From contig OX044363.1 of the NCBI GenBank assembly GCA_943846685.1, positions 1,158,001 through 1,222,000 on the forward strand: DNA of 64,000 nt, written 5' to 3'. Of the stretch, positions 47,442 to 56,251 are shown in pieces (the first letter of the stretch is position 1; the number at the start of each line of letters is the position of its first letter). This DNA is from an uncultured Pseudomonadales bacterium (GTDB lineage Bacteria; Pseudomonadota; Gammaproteobacteria; Pseudomonadales; Porticoccaceae). The notes under the pieces are model-generated. The model saw nothing but the letters and a program-made list of their open reading frames with translations, ran no database searches and was not told the DNA's origin. The position numbers were made by a program, and so were the translations under genes.

Positions 47442-48130
47442 AGCGCACCGCCCATGGCGATAAACGTCGCTCTATCTATGGATTGAAAACGCACCTGGTC
47501 GCCAACCTGCACGGGCATGCTGGGTGTAGCCTGTGGGTCGAACATCAATATTGGGCAGAGTCCAATCAGGTTCCAGCCGCCGGGTGACTGTGCCGGATAG
47601 ACGGCGGTCTGTTGGTCGGCAATAGCCACAGCGCCACGCGGTACCTGCTGTCTGGGAGTAGCCAATCTTGGGGTGGCTATACGCTTATCGACTTGGCCGA
47701 GATAGGCAAAGCCTGGAGCAAAACCAATTGCGTAGACGCGATACTCACTCTGCTGATGAATGGTTATAACCTCCTCTACAGAGAGTTCTGCTGTATCGGC
47801 AACTTTCTGCAGATCGGGGCCGGATTCATTGCTGTAATAAACCGGCAGTGTGACCAGCGATCCGCTGCTTGTTTTTGGTGTGCTATTGATTTTTTTAATA
47901 GCAGTGTTAATAGCTCTGCGCACAGACTGATGATCGGTTTTAAACGGATCGAAGATAACCAGCAGAGAGGCGTAGGAGGGCACCAGATCAATCAGGGTTG
48001 CACCCAGATAGGTCTGGAGTTTTTTTACTGTAGTGGCGATCTCAGTGGAAATGGCTGCACTGGGTTTGTCGGCAAAATAGACAATTAGGGCATTTTCTCC
48101 AGCGATGGAAATAGTCTTTTCTGCACTCAT
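47438..48130 (-). CDS. pxpB: 5-oxoprolinase subunit B
   Basis: 230-residue PxpB (KipI-like). Motifs: VPSYASLLVIFDP, LPVYYSNESGPDLQKVA, YAIGFAPGFAYLGQVDKRIATPRLATPRQQVPRGAVAIADQQTAVYP and SPGGWNLIGLCP, a typical set for the family. Start overlaps the pxpA stop by 4 bp and its end overlaps pxpC, so the three genes form one tightly coupled unit. Confidence 0.94.
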   Translation of the reverse strand: MSAEKTISIAGENALIVYFADKPSAAISTEIATTVKKLQTYLGATLIDLVPSYASLLVIFDPFKTDHQSVRRAINTAIKKINSTPKTSSGSLVTLPVYYSNESGPDLQKVADTAELSVEEVITIHQQSEYRVYAIGFAPGFAYLGQVDKRIATPRLATPRQQVPRGAVAIADQQTAVYPAQSPGGWNLIGLCPILMFDPQATPSMPVQVGDQVRFQSIDRATFIAMGGAL

Positions 48131-48873
48131 TGATTGATCAGCTGACGAATTTCTGCAATGGCATTAACCGCTTCTGCATTGTCGCCATGGACACAGAGTG
48201 AATCCGCCTGAACTGGTAATTCAAGGCCGCTGGCTGTGATCACAGTGCCGTGATTGTTTAGCTGTTGCACCTGCTTAAGCATTTTTTCGCGGCTGTGAAC
48301 GGCTCCTGGCTTACTGCGCGATAACAGGCTGCCATCGTCGTTGTAGCAGCGGTCGGCAAAGGCCTCAAAGATAGGCTCAAGGCCAAACATCTGTGCTTCC
48401 TGTCGATGGGTCTCGGCATCTGCCGTGGCCTGCAACATAAAGGCCAGTGGGCGGTTGTGCTGCTCCTGAGTTTCAGCGATCGCCTGCATAATCGCACTGC
48501 GCAGATGGCCGTTGATCATCATATCGTTGTACAGGGCGCCGTGGGGTTTAACGTAGCTGACCTGTATATCAAGGGTTTCTGCCACTTCGCTGAGCGCGCG
48601 AATCTGATGCTGTACCAGCTTTATTACTTCTGCAGGCGGCAGGTTCATCGAGCGGCGGCCAAAGCCAGCAGAGTCTGGATAGCTGGGGTGGGCGCCGACG
48701 GCGACATTGTGCTGTTTGGCTGAGAGTAGTGTGCTCTTCATCAGGCTGTGGTTGCCAGCATGAAAACCGCAGGCGATATTGGCCTGATCAATAAATGGCA
48801 TTACCAAATCGTCGAGGCCGGTTTCCCAGGCTTCGTGGCATTCGCCGAGATCGCAATTTAAGAGTAAGGCCAT
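48127..48873 (-). CDS. pxpA: 5-oxoprolinase subunit A (LamB/YcsF)
   Basis: 248-residue PxpA. Signature LNCDLGECHEAWETG at the N-terminus, IACGFHAGNH, VGAHPSYPDSAGFGRR, YVKPHGALYNDM and EAFADRCYNDDGSLLSRSKPGAV. First gene of the pxpABC operon, whose upstream region is a repeat cluster. It supplies glutamate from 5-oxoproline, complementing proline breakdown by PutA next door. Confidence 0.95.
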   Translation of the reverse strand: MALLLNCDLGECHEAWETGLDDLVMPFIDQANIACGFHAGNHSLMKSTLLSAKQHNVAVGAHPSYPDSAGFGRRSMNLPPAEVIKLVQHQIRALSEVAETLDIQVSYVKPHGALYNDMMINGHLRSAIMQAIAETQEQHNRPLAFMLQATADAETHRQEAQMFGLEPIFEAFADRCYNDDGSLLSRSKPGAVHSREKMLKQVQQLNNHGTVITASGLELPVQADSLCVHGDNAEAVNAIAEIRQLINQ

Positions 48874-48949
48874 TTTTTACCTGAGGTGCTGTTAGCTAGG
48901 GTGATGATTTTATGTTCACTGCGACCTAATGTCATCTTGATAGCCTCTA

Positions 48950-49265
48950 TATGTCATCCTGAGCGAAGCCGAAGGATCTCAGCGGGCATCAAGAGATCCT
49001 TCGGTTCGCTTCGCTCTCTCAGGATGACAAAAAATTAGCGTCATCCCGACAAAGCTCTTAAATGTCATCCTGAATGTCAGTGAAGGATCTGAGGTCCTTC
49101 GGTTCGCTTCGCTCTCTCAGGATGACAGAGAAACTCCCTTTCTCTCAGGATGACAGAGAAACTCCCTTTCTCTCAGGATGACAGAGAAACTCCCTTTCTC
49201 TCAGGATGACAGAGAAACTCCCTTTCTCTCAGGATGACAGAGAAACTCCCTTTCTCTCAGGATGA
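48950..49265. repeat. TGTCATC-family repeats with a 26-bp minisatellite
   Basis: 48950-49120 holds two long palindromic elements, arms CCTGAGCGAAGCCGAAGGATC / GATCCTTCGGTTCGCTTCGC and CCTGAATGTCAGTGAAGGATC / GGTCCTTCGGTTCGCTTC. 49117-49265 is a tandem array of a 26-bp unit TCTCAGGATGACAGAGAAAC plus TCCCTT, about five and a half copies, nearly identical. It lies between the pxpA start and the end of the lytic transglycosylase gene. Confidence 0.92.
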
Positions 49266-49273
49266 AAGGGAAA

Positions 49274-49870
49274 TTACCGCCAGTTTTTAGCCCAGGCATC
49301 AAGTACTCGCTCGGCATACCAGTATTGACCATAGCTGCCATTGTACCTAGCCAGAGCATCAGCGAGGCGGCCCTTTTCCTTGTCGAGGTAATACCTAAGG
49401 ATGGTACAGCCGTAGCGCAGGTTAGTCTGTATATCGATCAGATTATCATTGGGGCGGCCAATCTCTTTTTTCCAGAATGGCATTATCTGCATCATTCCCA
49501 TAGCACCGGCACTGGATACCGCGTAACTATCAAAGCGACTTTCCACTTCAATAAGTGCTAGAACAATTTCCGGTTGTAGTTGCGCAAGGGAAGCTTCGGC
49601 ATGAATCAGTTTAAGCAGGTTAAGACGCTGTTGCGGATCTTTGATTATCTTCGCTAGTGGGCGGTCTTTGCCGACCAGCCAGACTTCTGCGTCGTAGGCA
49701 TTGTCGAAACTGTGAGCGGCGGAGGCAGCGGTTTTTAGGGCTTGAACCAGTGACGGCTCAGGTACTTCAGTCGACTGCGCCAAGGCAAAGTGCCCCGGCG
49801 CAGCAAGTATCAGCAGTAAAAGAGCGCTGATCAGATATTTATTTTGAAATATTCTCGCTAATAAAATCAT
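49274..49870 (-). CDS. Lytic transglycosylase, SLT family
   Basis: 198-residue exported enzyme that cleaves the MurNAc-GlcNAc bond of peptidoglycan. The N-terminal hydrophobic signal ([19 protein letters not shown]) is followed by the SLT domain with the catalytic Glu at E110 in [25 protein letters not shown], then [13 protein letters not shown] and ALARYNGS. The first 32 bp overlap the end of proS. Members with this compact size are stand-alone soluble transglycosylases. Confidence 0.92.
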   Translation of the reverse strand: MILLARIFQNKYLISALLLLILAAPGHFALAQSTEVPEPSLVQALKTAASAAHSFDNAYDAEVWLVGKDRPLAKIIKDPQQRLNLLKLIHAEASLAQLQPEIVLALIEVESRFDSYAVSSAGAMGMMQIMPFWKKEIGRPNDNLIDIQTNLRYGCTILRYYLDKEKGRLADALARYNGSYGQYWYAERVLDAWAKNWR

Positions 49871-51563
49871 CCAGCTTGTCCATAGCTATATGTTGGTTTT
49901 CCGGTTCGCGACGATTGCGATATTCGACAGTGCCGCCTTCAAGACCGCGGTCACCGATCACGATGCGATGGGGGATGCCTATAAGCTCAACATCTGCCAG
50001 CATGCCACCAAGTCTCGCTTTCGCTTCATCCATAAATAGCACTTCATAGCCCGCGCTGCTGAGTTTTTCATAAAGCGCTTCGCAGGTCTCTTTGACCAGC
50101 TCTGATTTATGCATATTGATCGGTACTATGGCGACCTGGAAAGGAGCGATGGCCTCTGGCCAGATAATGCCATTGTCATCGTGGTTCTGTTCGATAGCGG
50201 CGGCGACAATTCGACTGACACCTATACCGTAACAACCCATAGACATATTGCGCTCTTTGCCATTTTCATCGAGCACCGTGGCTTTCATGGCTTCACTGTA
50301 CTTGGTGCCGAGCTGGAAGATATGACCCACTTCGATACCGCGTTTAATTTCTAGTACGCCTTTGCCGTCGGGGCTGGCATCGCCGGCCACCACATTGCGG
50401 ATATCGGCAACCGTATATTCTCCGCAGTCGCGCTGCCAGTTAACACCGGTCAGATGATAGCCATCGCGGTTGGCACCACAGGTAAAGTCGCTGAGTTGCG
50501 CGGCACTGTGATCAATCACCATAGGCAGGTTTAAATTAACCGGGCCCAGTGAGCCAGGTGAGCAATTTAGGGTAGCTTTGATCTGCTCTTCAGTGGCAAA
50601 GGTTACTTCGGTGGCCAGTCCCAGGGCATGCTGGGCTTTAACTTCATTGAGTTCGTGATCACCGCGTATCATCAAACCGTAAAGTTTCTCTTCACCTTCT
50701 TCATCTGCGGCGCTGACAATTAATGTTTTCAGGCACTGCTCGGGGCTGCTGCTCACGAAGGCGCAGAGGTCGTCAATAGTTCGCACACCGGGGGTGGCAA
50801 GTTCAGCCATCTCGGCGCTGCCTTCCGCTGTCTTAGAGTCAGATGCTAAAGCCTCGGCCTTTTCGATATTGGCTGCATAGTCGCTCTCTGAGGAGAAGAC
50901 AATCGCATCTTCTCCAGAGTCTGCCAGTACATGAAACTCATGGGAGACACTTCCACCAATGCTGCCGGTATCGGCGAGTACTGCGCGGAAGACTAAACCG
51001 GTGCGTTCAAAGATTGCTGAGTAAGTCTGGTACATCAGGTCGTAGGTTTGCTGCAGGGATGCACTATCGATATGGAAAGAGTAGGCATCTTTCATACAGA
51101 ATTCGCGAGTGCGCATTACACCAAAACGAGGGCGGCGCTCATCGCGGAATTTGGTTTGAATCTGATAGAAATTGGCTGGCAGCTGTTTATAGCTGCGAAT
51201 TTCATTGCGAATAATATCGGTAATCACCTCTTCGTGAGTTGGCCCGAGACAGAACTCGCGATCGTGACGGTCCTTAATACGAAGTAGTTCTGGGCCAAAC
51301 TGTCCCCAGCGTCCAGACTCTTCCCAGAGATCGGCGGGCTGTACGACCGGCATCATAATTTCCAGAGCGCCGGACTTATCCATTTCTTGACGAACTATGG
51401 CTTCAACTTTGCGGAAGACGCGCAGGCCTATGGGTAGCCAAGAGTAGAGTCCCGAGGCGACTTTGCGAATCATTCCGGCTCGCAGCATGAGTTTATGGCT
51501 GATAACTTCAGCGTCGGCGGGTGATTCTTTTTTTGTTGAAATCAAGTATTGGCTGGCGCGCAT
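49839..51563 (-). CDS. proS: Prolyl-tRNA synthetase
   Basis: Class II aminoacyl-tRNA synthetase. I start at [15 protein letters not shown] (ATG 51563), giving 574 residues, the bacterial ProS length; 34 codons of open frame upstream are non-conserved and overlap the HIT-gene promoter. Motif 1-3 elements: [42 protein letters not shown], and [10 protein letters not shown]. The YbaK-like editing insertion (residues ~225-400; [22 protein letters not shown]) is present. The C-terminal anticodon domain ends in the lytic transglycosylase overlap. Confidence 0.96.
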   Translation of the reverse strand: MRASQYLISTKKESPADAEVISHKLMLRAGMIRKVASGLYSWLPIGLRVFRKVEAIVRQEMDKSGALEIMMPVVQPADLWEESGRWGQFGPELLRIKDRHDREFCLGPTHEEVITDIIRNEIRSYKQLPANFYQIQTKFRDERRPRFGVMRTREFCMKDAYSFHIDSASLQQTYDLMYQTYSAIFERTGLVFRAVLADTGSIGGSVSHEFHVLADSGEDAIVFSSESDYAANIEKAEALASDSKTAEGSAEMAELATPGVRTIDDLCAFVSSSPEQCLKTLIVSAADEEGEEKLYGLMIRGDHELNEVKAQHALGLATEVTFATEEQIKATLNCSPGSLGPVNLNLPMVIDHSAAQLSDFTCGANRDGYHLTGVNWQRDCGEYTVADIRNVVAGDASPDGKGVLEIKRGIEVGHIFQLGTKYSEAMKATVLDENGKERNMSMGCYGIGVSRIVAAAIEQNHDDNGIIWPEAIAPFQVAIVPINMHKSELVKETCEALYEKLSSAGYEVLFMDEAKARLGGMLADVELIGIPHRIVIGDRGLEGGTVEYRNRREPENQHIAMDKLDDFISENISK

Positions 51564-51656
51564 GGTTTCTCTTACACTGGTGGTCAATGAGTTTAAGCCG
51601 ACTATTTTACGGTGCGTAGCTGTCGCGGTACAGCCATAAGCAGATATGAGGGCAAA

Positions 51657-52073
51657 ATGTTTCAATTACATCCACAACTTGAGGCCGATACCGTACTGGT
51701 AGGGCGTTTTCCGCTGAGTCTATTACTGTTGAGTAAAGATGCCAATTACCCCTGGTGTATTTTAGTGCCTCAGCGGGCGGCAATGGAGGAGATTTATCAG
51801 CTGAATAATGTTGACCAGCAGCAGCTTTTGCAGGAATCCAGTTGTTTAGCAGAAACCTTGGCCGGACTTTTTGCTGCGGATAAAATCAATGTGGCGACCA
51901 TTGGCAATATGGTGCCTCAATTACATATGCACCATGTGGCTAGGTTTAAAACTGATGCAGCTTGGCCGAAGCCAGTGTGGGGAGCGGTGGAGGCGGTTGC
52001 CTACCCGCAAGATATGCTGGCCCACAGGGTCGAGCGAATAGCGGCTGCACTCAAGCCCCATGGGCTAGGGTGA
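51657..52073 (+). CDS. HIT-family nucleotide hydrolase-like protein
   Basis: About 138 residues from ATG 51657 (GAGGG upstream); an earlier in-frame GTG would run into the proS promoter. The histidine triad is [10 protein letters not shown], with the adjacent AAWPKPVWG of a proteobacterial HIT subgroup, and [10 protein letters not shown] earlier. HIT proteins hydrolyse or transfer nucleotide phosphoramidates or dinucleoside polyphosphates. Divergent from proS. The 3' end runs straight into a repeat array. Confidence 0.88.
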   Translation: MFQLHPQLEADTVLVGRFPLSLLLLSKDANYPWCILVPQRAAMEEIYQLNNVDQQQLLQESSCLAETLAGLFAADKINVATIGNMVPQLHMHHVARFKTDAAWPKPVWGAVEAVAYPQDMLAHRVERIAAALKPHGLG

Positions 52074-52343
52074 CGTCCCTTCGCCGAGATGACGAAAGAA
52101 ACCACCGTCATCCCAGCGAAGGAACGTCATCCCAGCGAAGGCTGGGACCTCCTGCCACTTCCTGAGATCTCTCATTGCATTCGAGATGACAGTAGGGACG
52201 TTCGAGACGACAGTAGGGACGTTCGAGACGACAGTAGGGACGTTCGAGACGACAGTAGGGACGTTCGAGACGACAGTAGGGACGTTCGAGACGACAGTAG
52301 GAACGTTCGAGACGGCAGTAGGAACGTTCGAGACGACAGAAAG
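52074..52343. repeat. TGTCATC-family repeats with a 21-bp minisatellite
   Basis: 52095-52150 has units CGTCATCCCAGCGAAGGAA. From 52180 a 21-bp unit TTCGAGACGACAGTAGGGAC plus G is repeated seven times, with an eighth partial copy to 52343. The first copy keeps GATGACA; later copies have the GACGACA variant. It lies between the convergent HIT and HU genes. Confidence 0.93.
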
Positions 52344-52347
52344 AAAG

Positions 52348-52929
52348 CTACTGCGTCATATCCTTAAGACCTTTAAGCGCATGAACCTTAACCGCTACAG
52401 AGGCTGGTCGTGCTTTAAATGTGGTCTGTTTGCCGGTAAACGGGTTGATACCTTTGTAAGATTTCTTAGCCGGACGCTTAACCGTGTGAATCTTAATCAG
52501 GCCGGCAAGCACAAATTCGCCGACTGAGCGTTTCTTAACATGTCGCTCAACAAGAACCGCCAGTTCATCAAGTACCGAATTAACCTGTTTGCGAGTCAAC
52601 TCAGTGTTGGTTGCCAGTTCGCTGATAATCTCGGTTTTGCTAAAGCGATTGCTGACGGCGGTAACCTTGCGGGCTGGTGCAGTGGCTTTTTTAGCCGCTG
52701 CTTTCTTAGCGACAGGCTTTTTAGTAACAAGCTTCTTAGCTAAAGCTTTTTTCGCTGTGGTTTTCTTCGTTGTAGTTTTTTTAACTGGAGCCTTTTTACT
52801 AGTGCCTTTGACCACCGATGCTTTTTTCGGGGTTGCACTTCTCGCTGCAGTTATTTTTGAGGGGGTTTTTCTTTTGGCGGGCGCTTTTGCCTTCACTTTC
52901 ACTTTTGCAGATCCTTTTTTAACAGCCAT
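52348..52929 (-). CDS. HU-family DNA-binding protein with histone-H1-like tail
   Basis: 193-residue protein: residues 1-92 are a lysine/alanine/proline-rich basic tail (PAKRKTPSK, KKTTTKKTTAKK, KKPVAKKAAAKK), and 95-188 are an HU/IHF-fold domain (SKTEIISELATNTELTRKQVNSVLDEL; DNA-binding arm with KGINPFTGKQTTFKARPA). HU with a long basic tail is known from actinobacteria and some Gram-negatives, where it compacts DNA. No clear operon partners. A start a few codons later cannot be excluded but all variants keep the tail. Confidence 0.9.
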   Translation of the reverse strand: MAVKKGSAKVKVKAKAPAKRKTPSKITAARSATPKKASVVKGTSKKAPVKKTTTKKTTAKKALAKKLVTKKPVAKKAAAKKATAPARKVTAVSNRFSKTEIISELATNTELTRKQVNSVLDELAVLVERHVKKRSVGEFVLAGLIKIHTVKRPAKKSYKGINPFTGKQTTFKARPASVAVKVHALKGLKDMTQ

Positions 52930-53191
52930 TGTCTCTTCCTTTATGAATGTAAAAATTACACTATCCCTGTCGCATCTGGGGGGGCAACTGCTAACAGGGC
53001 CTCGACATTATTTATAGCTGCTGTTTACCCGTTGTGCCACGAATAGCAGCATTTTTAGGCTTTTTTTTACTTTTCGGCGGTCTATGCTTCGGTGAGGCCA
53101 TTCTCCAAGCGCAGGTGCTAGGGTATAATGCTTCGCTTTTTTACTAGCTGCTCAATGGGTAGCTATTGGATAATGATTCAGGAAGTAACAT

Positions 53192-53428
53192 ATGCCTATA
53201 TATGAGTATCGCTGTCAGGCTTGTAATCATGAGCATGAAGCGTTGCAAAAGATGAGTGATGATAGTCTGGTAGACTGCCCGGCTTGTGCAAAACCCGAGT
53301 TGAAGAAACTGCTGTCTGCCGCAGGATTTCGCTTGAGTGGCAGTGGCTGGTACGAGACAGACTTTAAAACAGGCAGTAAAAAGAATCTCAGCGACAAAAA
53401 TGTCGCTGCAACAGGAAAAGAAAGTTGA
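53192..53428 (+). CDS. FmdB-type zinc-ribbon protein
   Basis: 78-residue small protein with the FmdB/CxxC_CxxC_SSSS regulatory-protein pattern: MPIYEYRCQAC with C8/C11 and CPAC with C29/C32, then the GFRLSGSGWYETDF segment. Function is unknown though it sits almost always upstream of aspS in gammaproteobacteria, as here (71 bp gap). Confidence 0.92.
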   Translation: MPIYEYRCQACNHEHEALQKMSDDSLVDCPACAKPELKKLLSAAGFRLSGSGWYETDFKTGSKKNLSDKNVAATGKES

Positions 53429-53499
53429 TGTGATTTTGGCCCTGTAGCCAGCATATCTTAAATATAAATTTTATAAATTAGAGTAGGGATAGACAGCAG

Positions 53500-55275
53500 A
53501 TGTATCGATCTAACTATTGTGGATTAGTCACAAGCAAAAATATTGATGAAGAAATTACGCTCTGTGGCTGGGTTGATCGTCGTCGCGATCACGGCGGTGT
53601 TATTTTTGTTGATCTGCGCGATCGCGAAGGTATTGTTCAGGTAGTCTTCGATCCGGATGCCGGTGAGTTCTTCTCCCAGGCAGATAAGGTTCGCTCTGAA
53701 TACGTGCTCAAGGTAACCGGTAAAGTTCGCGCCCGTAGCGAAGCCACCGTCAACCCAAATATGGCTACCGGTGAGATTGAAGTCTACGGTACAGCGTTGG
53801 AAATTCTTAACAGTGCGGTAACGCCGCCATTCCAGCTCGACGATCATGTGACTGTGGGTGAAGATGTTCGCCTTAAGTATCGCTATATGGATTTGCGTCG
53901 CACCGAGATGCAAAACAGCCTGCGTTTCCGCTCCAAAATCACCTCATCAATTCGCAACTACCTTGTGGATAATGGGTTTTTGGATATTGAAACACCTATT
54001 ATGACCCGTGCTACTCCAGAGGGTGCACGTGACTATCTGATCCCGTCGCGAACTCATCCCGGTCAGTTCTTTGCTATGCCTCAGTCGCCGCAGCTATTTA
54101 AGCAGCTGTTGATGGTTGCCGGTTTTGATCGCTACTACCAGATTGCCAAGTGTTTCCGCGATGAAGATCTGCGTGCTGATCGTCAGCCTGAATTCACCCA
54201 GATTGATATAGAAGCCTCTTTTGTAGATGAAGAGGACATTATGTCGACCACTGAAACGATGATTCGCGGTATTTTTGCCGAGCATATGGGTGTCGAGTTC
54301 GCTGAGTTCCCGCGTATGACCTATGCCGATGCCATGCATAAATACGGTTCTGATAAGCCTGACTTGCGAATTCCTCTCGAGTTGGTCGAGATTAAAGATC
54401 TGCTTAAAGATATCGAATTTAAAGTCTTCGCTGGCCCGGCCAACGACCCTGCCTGTCGAGTGACCGCAATGAAGGTCACTGGTGGTGCTGAGATCTCACG
54501 CAAGAAGATTGATGAGTACACCAAGTTTGTCTCTATCTATGGCGCCAAAGGTTTGGCCTGGATTAAGGTCAATGCCATTGAGACTGGTATAGAAGGGCTG
54601 CAGTCGCCGATTATTAAATTCCTCGGTGATGAAGTCACCATGAATATTATGCAGCGTCTTGATGCCAAGAATGGCGATATCGTCTTCTTCGGTGCTGACA
54701 AGTCTCAGATTGTCTCCGAGGCTTTGGGTGCATTGCGCTGCAAGGTCGGTGAAGATTTAAACCTTTACACCAAAGAGTGGGCGCCGATGTGGGTTGTCGA
54801 CTTCCCGATGTTTGAAACCACCGATAACGGTGGTCTGACACCATTGCACCATCCATTTACTGCACCTTCCTGTTCGAAAGAAGAGCTGCAGGCCAATCCC
54901 GCTGAAGCTCTGTCCCGCGCCTACGATATGGTACTGAATGGCTGTGAGTTGGGTGGTGGTTCTATTCGTATTCATGATCAGGATATGCAGCAGACGGTAT
55001 TTGAAGTGCTGGGTATCAATGAAGAAGAGCAGCGCGAGAAGTTTGGCTTCCTGTTGGATGCCCTTAAGCACGGTGCGCCACCTCATGGTGGATTGGCATT
55101 TGGCCTTGATAGACTGATTATGTTGATGGTCGGTGCGGATTCAATTCGCGACGTTATCGCCTTCCCTAAAACTCAGTCAGCGGCCTGTCTGTTAACTGAT
55201 GCTCCGGGAACAGTCGACAGTGCACAGTTGCGTGATCTGAGCATAAGAGTGCGCAGCAAAGATCCAGAGGCTTAA
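53500..55275 (+). CDS. aspS: Aspartyl-tRNA synthetase
   Basis: Class IIb synthetase, 591 residues. N-terminal OB-fold anticodon domain ([26 protein letters not shown]), then catalytic motifs [71 protein letters not shown] and the motif 3 [15 protein letters not shown]. The bacterial GAD insertion is present (residues ~285-420). A hairpin follows the stop, so it is likely monocistronic with fmdB. Confidence 0.97.
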   Translation: MYRSNYCGLVTSKNIDEEITLCGWVDRRRDHGGVIFVDLRDREGIVQVVFDPDAGEFFSQADKVRSEYVLKVTGKVRARSEATVNPNMATGEIEVYGTALEILNSAVTPPFQLDDHVTVGEDVRLKYRYMDLRRTEMQNSLRFRSKITSSIRNYLVDNGFLDIETPIMTRATPEGARDYLIPSRTHPGQFFAMPQSPQLFKQLLMVAGFDRYYQIAKCFRDEDLRADRQPEFTQIDIEASFVDEEDIMSTTETMIRGIFAEHMGVEFAEFPRMTYADAMHKYGSDKPDLRIPLELVEIKDLLKDIEFKVFAGPANDPACRVTAMKVTGGAEISRKKIDEYTKFVSIYGAKGLAWIKVNAIETGIEGLQSPIIKFLGDEVTMNIMQRLDAKNGDIVFFGADKSQIVSEALGALRCKVGEDLNLYTKEWAPMWVVDFPMFETTDNGGLTPLHHPFTAPSCSKEELQANPAEALSRAYDMVLNGCELGGGSIRIHDQDMQQTVFEVLGINEEEQREKFGFLLDALKHGAPPHGGLAFGLDRLIMLMVGADSIRDVIAFPKTQSAACLLTDAPGTVDSAQLRDLSIRVRSKDPEA

Positions 55276-55290
55276 ATAGAGGCATATTTT

Positions 55291-55335
55291 CACGGCGGCT
55301 GTTTTTCAGTTAGGATACAGCAGCCGTGGATTTTC
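55291..55335 (+). terminator. Probable terminator after aspS
   Basis: CACGGC-G-GCTGT (55291-55302) pairs with ACAGC-A-GCCGTG (55317-55328) with one internal mismatch, followed by GATTTTCT. Weak T-tract, so a moderate call. Confidence 0.6.
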
Positions 55336-55431
55336 TAAAAAGTAAGATAGATATAATTAAAAGCAAGTTAAGAGGCGGTATTAGGAAAAACTATAAACTC
55401 AGACGAGTAATCATAAAAAGAGGTGTTACCG

Positions 55432-56070
55432 ATGAAAGTTATAAAAAAGACTAAGGAATACACTATTTACCAGAAAGGCTCAGGTCGTTATGCAGTTAAA
55501 GATGCAGACAAGAACTGGGTAAATGCAGACGCAAAAATCACCATTCTATTGGCGGAAGGTCTAATCAAGACTGCCAAGCCAGCCCCACCTGTTGTTCAAG
55601 AAGTCGTTGAAGAAACTGCTGTAGAGGAAACTCCAGTTGTTGAGGAGGCGCCTGTTGAAGAACCAGCTCCTGCCGAAGAGGCACCTGCAGAAGAAGCTGC
55701 TCCTGTTGTAGAAGAAGCCCCGGCGGTTGTAGAAGAAGCCCCGGCGGTTGTAGAAGAAGCCCCGGCGGTTGAAGAAGTTCCTGTGGTAGAGGATGTGGTT
55801 GAAGAGCCTGCTCCTACTGCAGAAGAAGCTCCTAAAGAAGAACCAGCAGCCGAAGAAGCCCCTGCGGAAAAGCCAAAAGCCAAGGCTGCTCCAAAGGCAA
55901 AGGCGAAGGCTGCTCCAAAAGCCAAAGCAAAAGCCGCACCTAAAGCTAAAGCTGCACCTAAAGCCAAAGCTGCACCTAAAGCCAAAGCTGCTCCAAAGGC
56001 TAAAGCCAAGGCTGCACCAAAAGCCAAAGCAGCACCCAAGGCAAAAGCAAAGCCAAAAGCTGAAGAGTAA
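55432..56070 (+). CDS. Bipolar low-complexity protein (acidic then basic repeats)
   Basis: 212 residues from ATG 55432 (AGAGG upstream); a GTG three codons earlier is possible. Residues 1-46 are a compact non-repetitive domain (KKTKEYTIYQKGSGRYAVKD, NWVNADAKITILLAEGLI). Residues ~57-146 are acidic repeats of VEEAPA/AEEAP type, including a 21-bp DNA repeat copied three times. Residues ~147-212 are basic KAKAAPKAKA repeats like histone H1. No signal peptide. I do not recognise a named family. The tail may bind nucleic acid and the acidic part may shield it; that is inference. Ends at a strong terminator, so a single-gene unit. Confidence 0.7.
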   Translation: MKVIKKTKEYTIYQKGSGRYAVKDADKNWVNADAKITILLAEGLIKTAKPAPPVVQEVVEETAVEETPVVEEAPVEEPAPAEEAPAEEAAPVVEEAPAVVEEAPAVVEEAPAVEEVPVVEDVVEEPAPTAEEAPKEEPAAEEAPAEKPKAKAAPKAKAKAAPKAKAKAAPKAKAAPKAKAAPKAKAAPKAKAKAAPKAKAAPKAKAKPKAEE

Positions 56071-56084
56071 ATTGGTTGGTCAAA

Positions 56085-56122
56085 AAAGACCCTTTGGATT
56101 AAATCCAAAGGGTCTTTTTTTT
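56085..56122 (+). terminator. Strong rho-independent terminator
   Basis: A-tract, AGACCCTTTGGAT / ATCCAAAGGGTCT stem (13 bp) with a TAA loop, then eight T. It follows the low-complexity gene by about 15 bp. Confidence 0.93.
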
Positions 56123-56251
56123 GCCTGCATTTTCTTCCAGACTTGCTATAAGTCATCTAGCCATTGTCCGAGCCCGGCAGTTTTAGCCGAACAGTAGAAA
56201 CCTGCACAACTATTAACTACATTGAATTAGTAATCTATTAAAGGAATTACT

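Noticed and set aside
49117..49265. Possible CRISPR or origin iterons (26-bp units)
   Set aside because: No spacers, no replication-initiator gene nearby, and the unit clearly derives from the dispersed palindromic element.
52089..52527. Plus-strand reading frames with RDDSRDV or TVGTFET repeats
   Set aside because: They are translations of the 21-bp tandem repeat and of the HU gene in reverse; no start signals and no domain.
55596..56156. Long minus-strand frame rich in Ala/Gly/Ser opposite the low-complexity gene
   Set aside because: A shadow of the repetitive plus-strand gene; codon bias and start site favour the plus strand, and it reads through the terminator.
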